From Sclerodactyla briareus (lineage: Eukaryota; Echinodermata; Holothuroidea; Dendrochirotida; Sclerodactylidae): DNA of 64,000 bases. A model generated the notes under the pieces. It worked only from the letters and a program-made list of their open reading frames with translations. It was not told the DNA's origin and ran no database searches. This document shows positions 1 to 11,971 of this stretch, in pieces (position 1 is the stretch's first letter; each line of letters opens with the position of its first letter). The stretch spans positions 62,001 to 126,000 of the forward strand of contig JAODTK010001654.1 of the NCBI GenBank assembly GCA_026419785.1, written 5' to 3'. The translations under genes were made by a program, and so were the position numbers.

Positions 1-59
1 GTTTTTCCACCCTTTAAACTTATCAGGACGAGGAATTGTAAAAAGTTACCCTGGTTCGA

Positions 60-350
60 GCGAAGTGGACTCAACTATAAATTAGTTTTCCAGAGTTTAT
101 TGAAGAGGAAAGTAGCCCACTCCCAAATTAACGTCAAGAACAACCTTGCAGCTGGTCGCTACATTCTCGACTACATCAGGCGCCGTGTTATACAACATCA
201 TTAATCTTTAAAAAAAAAAAAAAGGTGGGTGTAGGGTTAAGCTGTCAATAGAAGTGAATGAATCAATATGATTGCAATACAACTCGACACTGTATAGCTG
301 AGACTTTACACGGTGAACAACAATACTGACGATTGTATGATTTAAAGTGT
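60..350 (+). repeat. Diverged repeat, left partner of 17590-17850
   Basis: By eye this block aligns in the same orientation with 17590-17850. Shared anchors include GCTGG(T/A)CGCTACAT near 150 and TAGCTGAGACTT(T/G)ACAC near 295, in the same order and at similar spacing, with clear divergence between them. The two copies lie on opposite sides of the tandem array. Whether they are a dispersed transposon or remains of an old duplication that included the array site cannot be told here. Confidence 0.5.
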
Positions 351-1931
351 ACTGTTATGAAATACGTAATTGGCAACATCTGTCGGGAAATATCTTTTCG
401 TTTGACCTATTTTCCCTAAATCTGGCCACTCTCCTGGACATGCAGCAAAACGTTGCATCTGAAATATACAAAATTTTCCAAGGAATTGCAATACCTGATC
501 CACCAGCAGGAGCCCGCGCAAAATACCTCTGCCCAAAGCATCTGTGTTACAATATTAGTGAAATAATCACCCAAATCGCTGCCGCTCTATAAAGTCTTGT
601 ATTCATATTTCATATCAATTTGGTAATTAAAAATTGAATTGGTCTTCTATACAGCTCTAGGAACACCTGTGTGAGTGAATAAATTTCATCATTTTAAAGG
701 GCTTCCAAAATTATATTATGATTTTTCAAACATTTACCGCTGGTTTCATTTCAGAGTTGAGTAGATTCTTAGGTTATAAAGTAATGAAATAGGTGTTCAT
801 CAGTCAGTAGGTTATATTCGTTGCTAATATATCATCTGTTGTCAGACAATATGGTAATCTAAAAAAAAATACTACATAAAAACATAGCAATGTCAAATGA
901 GAACTCAATAACTTAGTAAGATCTTCGAGCACTATTTAATAAATGTGAGTCTAGCACTAATTACGTATAAATTTTACTTTTCCCCTGCCAGTTATTGTTC
1001 CTATTGTCATTTCTCCATTTGGGTTCAGCAACTTGAATCAAGTTTTCAGCGACATATTCATGGTTGTTTGCGATCCTTTGTGCGACCTCTTGACTCTTAC
1101 TGATATTCTGAAACTCTTGGTTATTCTGTGACGTCACTATGAATTGACGTCAGGGAGTAATTGCATTTTCGATGTTTTTACACCTCTCTCACTTTTCACG
1201 GAGGAGGTACTCCTCATCCAGGAAACAAAGATTTAGCGAGACGAGATCGTCACGCAACGCAAAAGAGAAGTATTTGTTGTTTTCTCTATTCGATGGAAAC
1301 CCATCGGTATACTATCACAACGTATATAACGTATTTTGTGTACGGTATTCTTTCTACGTTGGAAATGTGTAATGGGACATTTGAGCGAGTGACTGAGGAA
1401 CGAATAATTGGGACCTGCGAGCAATATGTTAATTGACATGTCGAGACCATCGGTATTCATCGTCATGTTTCAGTGAGTCGCAAGTTTATGATGTGTAGCG
1501 CAACTGGTAACAGTGTTGACGATTAATAGGCCCACGAAAGTTGAGCCAGTTAGCGTAATGATAATAATGTTCATGAACAAAAGGTACACATGTAGGATGA
1601 TAAAATCGACGATATGGAATATAATGAGTTGATCCAGTTGCATAACAAATAACACCGGTACACCACCTCAATACAAAGATCTGGCAACAGATTAGGAAAG
1701 TGTTGAATCATATGGCTAAATTGAACCTCGTGATTCCTGACATAACAACAACAAAAAATCGCAGAAGTTTTCGCGTCACGGAAATGAACCCAAAGCCAAA
1801 TGAATTATACATGAATAAATAAATAAAGAAGCGTCACAGGATGAAACTGAAATGAAATTGCTATACTATATACATCGATAGCCGTTAGAGGACGGAAATC
1901 AACAATATCACCACAGTTATCGTCAGGGGTA

Positions 1932-1989
1932 CCCTGGACATCTGAGTGCAGAACTGATTGCCCTGGACATCTGAGTGCAGAACTGATTG
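1932..1989 (+). repeat. 29-bp direct duplication
   Basis: The segment beginning CCCTGGACATCTGAGTGC and ending in CTGATTG occurs twice head to tail with no visible difference. This is a simple recent micro-duplication; no function is suggested. Confidence 0.9.
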
Positions 1990-3799
1990 CCCAAATGGAC
2001 TTACCTTTAGCTTGTTTTCATATAACCAACAACTCCCTTTAATAATAATACATCACGAGAACATGACAGCCGAGTTCTTCTTAATAAGGTTATCATTCTT
2101 CACTATTTTCAGGATTCGTTTATATCGACCACTTTTGTAGCAGTAATAACCGCATTGGAGTAATTTATCACCCCAAATTATCTAATAAATCATATCAGGA
2201 TCCAGCTACGTCACCGGTGGCTTAGCAACCAAACCACCTAATCACCCGAATTTTACGGCCAGTCCAATTCCTGTGATATCTGCCTCCAATAAACATGATG
2301 TCAAGCATGGCGATTACTGAACCCTTGAAAAACGATACGTTTTGAGCAAAAAGAGTAATCATGATTATTCTGTTCGGGAGGTGCTACATATTTCCAAGTT
2401 GTGGTTGTTCTTTCTTCACATTGTAATAATATCTATCGTAAAGAAGGTAAGTATTTCATTCTAATCTAGCATGTGCGGTACCTCGAGCAAGAAGAACTGA
2501 AGAATATGAGTATGTCATGATTCTGTAAACTGATGTTGCTGCGGCCAGGGCGGCTAGGTGGTGTAACCATGTCTACCACACGGGGGACAGTGTTACCATT
2601 CATTGGTATAATGTTGGTTACATGTGTAACATTTATCGGAGGCATGCCCTCCCACAATTGATGAACGCTTTTTACAGTATTTCATGAAACTTTGATGGGG
2701 AAACTACGTACTATAGGAAGCGTACACAGGTTATTTATTGGAGAGACTCTGGCAACCGCGTTATATTATTTGCGCTCGACATGCTGTGCACTTTGATATA
2801 TTTAGAGAATAAACAACTATGGTATCGATATCGAATCATTACCCAGCCTTGTTGATTCAGTTCTCCATAGGCCTCACTTGAGTGATATCTGACGAAACAG
2901 AAACACTCTCTTGGAGTGTGGGCGTTTCCGAGTAGTAAGAGTAACTTCAAGTGTGTAAAGGTCGAATGACGTTAATCGATTATGTTATTCTACACCTTAC
3001 ACCTATCAGGGGGCACACCACATATAGCCGTCCCACTGACTTACACACTAAACTGACTACGTTCCGCCAGCTGCTGAACCCAACAGAACATACTTCCAGG
3101 GATGAGCCACCCACCATTTTGAAGCTGACATTCATACCTGTCATGGCACTTTCAATTTACCATACCTTCACCTTTTAGATTTCTCTCCAGGGTTGCCTGT
3201 GTCTTTTTAGGTAATTTCCGATCGGGGCTGCCATTCGGAAAATCAGATTTTCCAGCATCCAAGTGTCAATCCAGAAAATGGTCAGAAATTCGCCCCAAAT
3301 AGCCAAAACTGACATATGTGGTACTCTCTGATATGGCCTGTCCACTGCAGGCAACACTGGACCCAGCAGGGTTCGGGAAATCGCTCTAAAGTGCGCCCCA
3401 ATGTAATTTGGGGGACTATTTTTTTGAGGGGTAACTTAGGGCTGGCGGAGGAACACCAGTCTATATGTGGTATGCTGCCTTCAGAGGGAGTGGATTTGGA
3501 CAATTGGTACAAAACTGAACTCAGTCAATGAACATGTATTTGTATTGAAGAATTAATGTCCCTCCCCCTTGAAGCTGCCATCTTCACACCTTCTTCATGA
3601 CTGCATGTGTGGTTGATCTATGCATACATCTGTGTATGGGCCTAATATCAAGGTGTGTGTGGAGGAATGAAACATAGTTGAAGACTGTGCTACCACATTA
3701 TTTATCTCCATCCTGCAGTCTCCTGGAGTCACAATGACCACTTCAACTGCAGCCTACAGCTATGATGAGACCTCAATATAGGCGTTGTGTTGGCCATGG

Positions 3800-3829
3800 G
3801 TCAACGGCCGAACTAAGAGGACCGTTGAC
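3800..3829 (+). other. Perfect 8-bp stem-loop conserved in each array unit
   Basis: GTCAACGG is followed after 14 bases by its exact reverse complement CCGTTGAC. The same stem and loop are intact in units 2-5 (near 6032, 8288, 10534 and 12762). It could be an RNA hairpin, a protein site or chance kept by array homogenisation. Because the whole unit is nearly identical between copies, conservation within this array alone is not proof of function. Confidence 0.6.
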
Positions 3830-4361
3830 ACTACACCGTAGTATCGCAGCATTATTCCCTATGCAATATGCACTGTACACCTTAGCCTCATTCTGGTATC
3901 TAATATTTAACTCCAATTATCCCTGGTTGCAGTGTGTCCCAGCCCCATGATTCATAGTCATCCCCTCTCTTCTCCAATGGTAGCAGAGAGGCAGTCTTAC
4001 TCATCCGACCCCTAATGTAGGTATCTTCCCATTCCTCCTTGGGTCAATATTATTCATATACAGTCATGCAGCAATAACTAATTTAATAGATTTGGGTATA
4101 TAACCTACACAATGTGTCTTGTGAGTTTTCAAGCAGATTTCAGGTAGGCAGGTTCACCTCACATATCTCCTCGAGAGACTCTGGTTGACCCGCTTCGAGA
4201 CGTCCCGGGACTCGTACTCAGAGGGCTAGGGCGTGAACAGCGCCTTCAGCCTTCAGGGTGACAACCACCAAGCACAGCTGTACCGTCCCCCAGAACGGTC
4301 GATTCCATGACCACACCGCAATGCACACGGTGAACAATGGTCCAGTTCCACTCTGAAAGAG

Positions 4362-4369
4362 ATGCAAAT
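4362..4369 (+). promoter_or_regulatory. Octamer ATGCAAAT in each array unit
   Basis: A perfect POU-factor octamer occurs at 4362, 6614, 8861, 11095 and 13325, one per complete unit. In animals this word is the core of the distal element of snRNA genes and of histone H2B promoters. On the minus strand, about 110 bp away, TCACCCTGAAGG (near 4250-4262) weakly resembles a proximal sequence element. No recognisable snRNA follows, so a promoter role is only a suggestion. Confidence 0.35.
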
Positions 4370-5233
4370 GAGGCGTGATTACCACAAGCTATATGAGGGG
4401 GAGGGAATACAAATCGCGAAGAGCCCAGCTGAGACCCCATAGGCTGGAAAGAGGCGTTTTTCACGTTTCGTGGCTCCAGCCCCATCTACCACCGGCATTT
4501 TCGTTGCTGTGAGCCAACAACTAGTACTGATACTATCAAAGCAAACCTTCAATTCTCCCTCTGCCATGATCGCTGCTTCATGAAGGCTCCCTGGTAAAGG
4601 CACATAACTCGAGTCCCATCATCCAGCTAGCGTTTGTACACAATTCTCATACATTAGGCTTAGCCTAAGCAAACAAACCTAGGCCTAGGCCTAGGTCTCA
4701 CGATTCTCTTACTCTGTGAATAATATAATTGTCAAATACTCACCACATGCAATGCATGTTCATCTTCCCCAGGCCGTTTCTGCACCAGATTAGATTCATC
4801 AGCTAAACCTAGCCAGAAGTCACAACGTTTACAAGTTCACCCGTTCAGCGTTGTCATTGTTTTGCTATGCCAAGTCTGTGTGCTGGCACTAGAGTAACAG
4901 TACAGTGTTGCTTACTGCACGATCGATCGATGCTGCTAGTTTGTAGGTCCACTTGTTTTGAAGTTGTTCCCAGCGTATTAATATGTATGGGAGCTTGTAA
5001 TGAGCATCTGTGGAGCATCCTGTGCAAGCCATATAGCCAAGTTGGGGCCCAGCCCCTCTCATAGTGCAAATCACACAAACTATCAATTAATTAATTAATC
5101 AATTAATTAATTGCCCTTCTGAATCTCACACACTACTATTTGACATGTTATGTACAACCAAAATCAAATCAAGTACACTGACACACATAGCACCCAAATT
5201 GCTCTCAAAAGATTTTTCCTCAAAAATTGACTT

Positions 5234-7496
5234 CAGGGGGCACACCACATATAGCCGTCCCACTGACTTACACACTAAACTGACTACGTTCCGCCAGCTG
5301 CTGAACCCAACAGAACATACTTCCAGGGATGAGCCACCCACCATTTTGAAGCTGACATTCCTACCTGTCATGGCACTTTCATTTCAATTTACCATACCTT
5401 CACCGTTTAGATTTCTCACCAGGGTTGCCTGTGTCTTTTTAGGCTATTTCCGATCGGGGCTGCCAGTCGGAAATCAGATTTTCCAGCATCCAAGTGTCAA
5501 TCCAGAAAATGGTCAGAAATTCGCCCCAAATAGCCAAAACTGACATATGTGGTACTCTCTGATATGGCCTGTCCACTGCAGGCAACACTGGACCCAGCAG
5601 GGTTCGGGAAATCGCTCTAAAGTGCGCCCCAATGTAATTTGGGGGACTATTTTTTTGAGGGGTAACTTAGGGCTGGCGGAGGAACACCAGTCTATATGTG
5701 GTATGCTGCCTTCAGAGGGAGTGGATTTGGACAATTGGTACAAAACTGAACTCAGTCAATGAACATGTATTTGTATTGAAGAATTAATGCCCCTCCCCCT
5801 TGAAGCTGCCATCTTCACACCTTCTTCATGACTGCATGTGTGGTTGATCTATGCATACATCTGTGTATGGGCCTAATATCAAGGTGTGTGTGGAGGAATG
5901 GAAGCATAGTTGAAGACTGTGCTACCACATTATTTATCACCATCCTGCAGTCCCCTGGAGTCACAATGACCACTTCAACTGCAGCCTACAGCTATGATGA
6001 GACCTCAATATAGGCGTTGTGTTGGCCATGGGTCAACGGCCGAACTAAGAGGACCGTTGACACTACACCGTAGTATCGCAGCATTATTCCCTATGCAATA
6101 TGCACTGTACACCTTAGCCTCATTCTGGTATCTAATATTTAACTCCAATTATCCCTGGTTGCAGTGTGTCCCAGCCCCATGATTCATAGTCATCCCCTCT
6201 CTTCTCCAATGGTAGCAGAGAGGCAGTCTTACTCATCCGACCCCTAATGTAGGTATCTTCCCATTCCTCCTTGGGTCAATATTATTCATATACAGTCATG
6301 CAGCAATAACTAATTTAATAGATTTGGGTATATAACCTACACAATGTGTCTTGTGAGTTTTCAAGCAGAATTCAGGTAGGCAGGTTCACCTCACATATCT
6401 CCTCGAGAGACTCTGGTTTTTTTTTGTTGTTTTGACCGCCGCTCGAGACGTCCCGCCGGCACTCGTACTCAGAGGGCAGAGGTCGTGAACAGCGCCTTCA
6501 GCCTTCAGGGTGACAACCACCAAGCACAGCTGTACCGTCCCCCAGAACGGTCGATTCCATGACCACAACGCAATGCACACGGTGAACAATGGTCCAGTTC
6601 CACTCTGAAAGGAATGCAAATGAGGCGTGATTACCACAAGCTATATGAGGGGTAGGGAATACAAATCGCGAAGAGCCCAGCTGAGACCCCATAGGCTGGA
6701 AAGAGGCGTTTTTCACGTTTCGTGGCTCCAGCCCTCCTACAGCCGTCATTTTTCGTTGCTGTGAGCCAACAACTAGTACTGATACTATCAAAGCAAACCT
6801 TCAATTCTCCCTCTGCCATGATCGCTGCTTCATGAAGGCTCCCTGGTAAAGGCACATAACTCGAGTCCCATCATCCAGCTAGCGTTTGTACACAATTCTC
6901 ATACATTAGGCTTAGCCTAAGCAAACAAAACCTAGGCCTAGGCCTAGGTCTCACGATTCTCTTACTCTGTGAATAATATAATTGTCAAATACTCACCACA
7001 TGCAATGCATGTTCATCTTCCCCAGGCCGTTTCTGCACCAGATTAGATTCATCAGCTAAACCTAGCCAGAAGTCACAACGTTTACAAGTTCACCCGTTCA
7101 GCGTTGTCATTGTTTTGCTATGCCAAGTCTGTGTGCTGGCACTAGAGTAACAGTACAGTGTTGCTTACTGCACGATCGATCGATGCTGCTAGTTTGTAGG
7201 TCCACTTGTTTTGAAGTTGGTTCCCAGCGTATTAATAGGTATGGGAGCTTGTAATGAGCATCTGTGGAGCATCCTGTGCAAGCCATATAGCCAAGTTGGG
7301 GCCCAGCCCCTCTCATAGTGCAAATCACACAAACTATCAATTAATTAATTAATCAATTAATTAATTGCCCTTCTGAATCTCACACACTACTATATGACAT
7401 ATTTATGATACACACCCAAACATCCAATCAAGTAGTACCACTGACACACCTAGCACCCAAATTGCTCTCAAAATATTTTTCCTCAAAAATTGACTT
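5234..7496 (+). repeat. Array unit 2 (2263 bp)
   Basis: It carries a private T-rich insertion near 6416-6432 followed by GACCGCCGCTCGAG, in place of the short GACCCGCTTCGAG found in the other units, which explains much of its extra length. It has TGGAAGCATAG near 5898, shared with unit 4 but not units 1, 3 and 5. The octamer is at 6614-6621. Confidence 0.9.
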
Positions 7497-9742
7497 CAGG
7501 GGGCACACCACATATAGCCGTCCCACTGACTTACACACTAAACTGACTACGTTCCGCCAGCTGCTGAACCCAACAGAACATACTTCCAGGGATGAGCCAC
7601 CACCATTTTGAAGCTGACATTCATACCTGTCATGGCACTTTCAATTTACCATACCTTCACCGTTTAGATTTCTCACCAGGGTTGCCTGTGTCTTTTGGGG
7701 TAATTTCCGATCGGGGCTGCCATTCGGAAATCAGATTTTCCAGCATCCAAGTGTCAATCCAGAAAATGGTCAGAAATTCGCCCCAAATAGCCAAAACTGA
7801 CATATGTGGTACTCTCTGATATGGCCTGTCCACTGCAGGCAACACTGGACCCAGCAGGGTTCGGGAAATCGCTCTAAAGTGCGCCCCAATGTAATTTGGG
7901 AGACTATTTTTTTGAGGGGTAACTTAGGGCTGGCGGAGGAACACCAGTCTATATGTGGTATGCTGCCTTCAGAGGGAGTGGATTTGGACAATTGGTACAA
8001 AACTGAACTCAGTCAATGAACATGTATTTGTATTGAAGAATTAATGTCCCTCCCCCTTGAAGCTGCCATCTTCACACCTTCTTCATGACTGCATGTGTGG
8101 TTGATCTATGCATACATCTGTGTATGGGCCTAATATCAAGGTGTGTGTGGAGGAATGAAACATAGTTGAAGACTGTGCTACCACATTATTTATCACCATC
8201 CTGCAGTCTCCTGGAGTCACAATGACCACTTCAACTGCAGCCTACAGCTATGATGAGACCTCAATATAGGCGTTGTGTTGGCTATGGGTCAACGGCCGAA
8301 CTAAGAGGACCGTTGACACTACACCGTAGTATCGCAGCATTATTCCCTATGCAATATGCACTGTACACCTTAGCCTCATTCTGGTATCTAATATTTAACT
8401 CCAATTATCCCTGGTTGCAGTGTGTCCCAGCCCCATGATTCATAGTCATCCCCTCTCTTCTCCAATGGTAGCAGAGAGGCAGTCTTACTTATCCGACCCC
8501 TAATGTAGGTATCTTCCCATTCCTCCTTGGGTCAATATTATTCATATACAGTCATGCAGCAATAAACTATTCAATAGATTGGGTGTATTGTTGTATGACA
8601 TACTCACCATTGTGTCTTGTGAGTTTTCAAGCAGATTTCAGGTAGGCAGGTTCACCTCACATATCTCCTCGAGAGACTCTGGTTGACCCGCTTCGAGACG
8701 TCCCGGGACTCGTACTCAGAGGGCAGAGGTCGTGAACAGCGCCTTCAGCCTTCAGGGTGACAACCACCAAGCACAGCTGTACCGTCCCCCAGAACGGTCG
8801 ATTCCATGACCACAACGCAATGCACACGGTGAACAATGGTCCAGTTCCACTCTGAAAGAGATGCAAATGAGGCGTGATTACCACAAGCTATATGAGGGGG
8901 AGGGAATACAAATCGCGAAGAGCCCAGCTGAGACCCCATAGGCTGGAAAGAGGCGTTTTTCACGTTTCGTGGCTCCAGCTCATCCTACAACCCGTCATTT
9001 TTCGTTGCTGTGAGCCAACAACTAGTACTGATACTATCAAAGCAAACCTTCAATTCTCCCTCTGCCATGATCGCTGCTTCATGAAGGCTCCCTGGTAAAG
9101 GCACATAACTCGAGTCCCATCATCCAGCTAGCGTTTGTACACAATTCTCATACATTAGGCTTAGCCTAAGCAAACAAAACCTAGGCCTAGGCCTAGGTCT
9201 CACGATTCTCTTACTCTGTGAATAATATAATTGTCAAATACTCACCACATGCAATGCATGTTCATCTTCCCCAGGCCGTTTCTGCACCAGATTAGATTCA
9301 TCAGCTAAACCTAGCCAGAAGTCACAACGTTTACAAGTTCACCCGTTCAGCGTTGTCATTGTTTTGCTATGCCAAGTCTGTGTGCTGGCACTAGAGTAAC
9401 AGTACAGTGTTGCTTACTGCACGATCGATCGATGCTGCTAGTTTGTAGGTCCACTTGTTTTGAAGTTGGTTCCCAGCGTATTAATATGTACGGGGTAGAG
9501 CATTGTAATGAGCATCTGTGGAGCATCCTGTGCAAGCCATATAGCCAAGTTGGGGCCCAGCCCCTCTCATAGTGCAAATCACACAATCTATCAATTAATT
9601 AATTAATCAATTAATTAATTGCCCTTCTGAATCTCACACACTACTATTTGACATCTTTATGTACAACCAACATCAAATCAAGTACACTGACACACCTAGC
9701 ACCCAAATTGCTCTCAAAAGATTTTTCCTCAAAAATTGACTT
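7497..9742 (+). repeat. Array unit 3 (2246 bp)
   Basis: It carries private rewordings near 8563-8610 and near 9487-9507 relative to its neighbours. The junction region just before it (7395-7440) is also altered. It shares the shortened CCACCACC near 7600 with unit 4. The octamer is at 8861-8868. Confidence 0.9.
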
Positions 9743-11971
9743 CAGGGGGCACACCACATATAGCCGTCCCACTGACTTACACACTAAACTGACTACGTTC
9801 CGCCAGCTGCTGAACCCAACAGAACATACTTCCAGGGATGAGCCACCACCATTTTGAAGCTGACATTCATACCTGTCATGGCACTTTCAATTTACCATAC
9901 CTTCAACGTTTAGATTTCTCACCAGGGTTGCCTGTGTCTTTTTAGGCTATTTCCGATCGGGGCTGCCAGTCGGAAATCAGATTTTCCAGCATCCAAGTGT
10001 CAATCCAGAAAATGGTCAGAAATTCGCCCCAAATAGCCAAAACTGACATAGGTGGTACTCTCTGATATGGCCTGTCCACTGCAGGCAACACTGGACCCAG
10101 CAGGGTTCGGGAAATCGCTCTAAAGTGCGCCCCAATGTAATTTGGGGGACTATTTTTTTGAGGGGTAACTTAGGGCTGGCGGAGGAACACCAGTCTATAT
10201 GTGGTATGCTGCCTTCAGAGGGAGTGGATTTGGACAATTGGTAAAAAACTGACTCAGTCAATGAACATGTATTTGTATTGAAGAATTAATGTCCCTCCCC
10301 CTTGAAGCTGCCATCTTCACACCTTCTTCATGACTGCATGTGTGGTTGATCTATGCATACATCTGTGTATGGGCCTAATATCAAGGTGTGTGTGGAGGAA
10401 TGGAAGCATAGTTGAAGACTGTTCTACCACATTATTTATCACCATCCTGCAGTCTCCTGGAGTCACAATGACCACTTCAACTGCAGCCTACAGCTATGAT
10501 GAGACCTCAATATAGGCGTTGTGTTGGCCATGGGTCAACGGCCGAACTAAGAGGACCGTTGACACTACACCGTAGTATCGCAGCATTATTCCCTATGCAA
10601 TATGCACTGTACACCTTAGCCTCATTCTGGTATCTAATATTTAACTCCAATTATCCCTGGTTGCAGTGTGTCCCAGCCCCATGATTCATAGTCATCCCCT
10701 CTCTTCTCCAATGGTAGCAGAGAGGCAGTCTTACTCATCCGACCCCTAATGTAGGTATCTTCCCATTCCTCCTTGGGTCAATATTATTCATATACAGTCA
10801 TGCAGCAATAACTAATTCATAGATTTGGTGTATATGACCTACACAATGTGTCTTGTGAGTTTTCAAGCAGATTTCAGGTAGGCAGGTTCACCTCACATAT
10901 CTCCTCGAGAGACTCTGGTTGACCCGCTTCGAGACGTCCCGGCACTCGTACTCAGAGCAGAGGTCGTGAACAGCGCCTTCAGCCTTCAGGGTGACAACCA
11001 CCAAGCACAGCTGTACCGTCCCCCAGAACGGTCGATTCCATGACCACACCGCAATGCACACGGTGAACAATGGTCCAGTTCCACTCTGAAAGAGATGCAA
11101 ATGAGGCGTGATTACCACAAGCTATATGAGGGGGAGGGAATACAAATCGCGAAGAGCCCAGCTGAGACCCCATAGGCTGGAAAGAGGCGTTTTTCACGTT
11201 TCGTGGCTCCAGCTCATCCTACAACCCGTCATTTTTCGTTGCTGTGAGCCAACAACTAGTACTGATACTATCAAAGCAAACCTTCAATTCTCCCTCTGCC
11301 ATGATCGCTGCTTCATGAAGGCTCCCTGGTAAAGGCACATAACTCGAGTCCCATCATCCAGCTAGCGTTTGTACACAATTCTCATACATTAGGCTTAGCC
11401 TAAGCAAACAAAACCTAGGCCTAGGCCTAGGTCTCACGATTCTCTTACTCTGTGAATAATATAATTGTCAAATACTCACCACATGCAATGCATGTTCATC
11501 TTCCCCAGGCCGTTTCTGCACCAGATTAGATTCATCAGCTAAACCTAGCCAGAAGTCACAACGTTTACAAGTTCACCCGTTCAGCGTTGTCATTGTTTTG
11601 CTATGCCAAGTCTGTGTGCTGGCACTAGAGTAACAGTACAGTGTTGCTTACTGCACGATCGATCGATTCTGCTAGTTTGTAGGTCCACTTGTTTTGAAGT
11701 TGGTTCCCAGCGTATTAATATGTATGGGAGCTTGTAATGAGCATCTGTGGAGCATCCTGTGCAAGCCATATAGCCAAGTTGGGGCCCAGCCCCTCTCATA
11801 GTGCAAATCACACAATCTATCAATTAATTAATTAATCAATTAATTAATTGCCCTTCTGAATCTCACACACTACTATTTGACATCTTTATGTACAACCAAC
11901 ATCAAATCAAGTACACTGACACACCTAGCACCCAAATTGCTCTCAAAATATTTTTCCTCAAAAATTGACTT
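9743..11971 (+). repeat. Array unit 4 (2229 bp)
   Basis: It shares GGTAAAAAACTGACTCAG near 10241 and AATTCATAGATTTGGTG near 10814 with unit 5, and TGGAAGCATAG near 10400 with unit 2. The octamer is at 11095-11102. The mixture of neighbour-specific shared variants suggests exchange between units. Confidence 0.9.

Larger units (their letters stand above)
1..3006. other. Left flank, no gene recognised
   Basis: No frame in this stretch gives a recognisable protein; open frames are under about 90 codons and overlap on both strands. It holds a poly-A run near 210-223, a block (about 60-350) that resembles sequence just past the array on the right, and a 29-bp direct duplication near 1932-1989. The sequence changes abruptly at about 3007 where the tandem array begins. 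Nothing else is supported. Confidence 0.7.
3007..5233 (+). repeat. Array unit 1 (2227 bp)
   Basis: First unit after a sharp junction with unrelated sequence. It carries variants CTTTTAG, CTCTCCAGG and CGGAAAATCAG near 3172-3247, which are absent from units 2-5 but present in the partial last unit. It has the doubled CCACCCACC near 3105. The octamer is at 4362-4369 and the stem at 3800-3807/3822-3829. Confidence 0.9.

Noticed and set aside
3316..3531. 71-76-codon frames on both strands of the array unit
   Set aside because: Two opposite-strand frames cover the same bases and both persist across units, so persistence is not evidence of coding.
3840..3870. GTAGTATCGCAGC resembling the start of U4 snRNA
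   Set aside because: Only about a dozen bases match; the U4 stem I/II sequence and the Sm site do not follow.
3762..3950. 62-codon frame repeated in every array unit with almost no change
   Set aside because: It is conserved only because the whole unit is conserved, overlaps other open frames on both strands, and resembles no protein family. No synonymous bias can be seen.
4290..4320. CGGTCGATTCC resembling a tRNA B box in the array unit
   Set aside because: One base short of the consensus, with no A box at the right distance and no cloverleaf.
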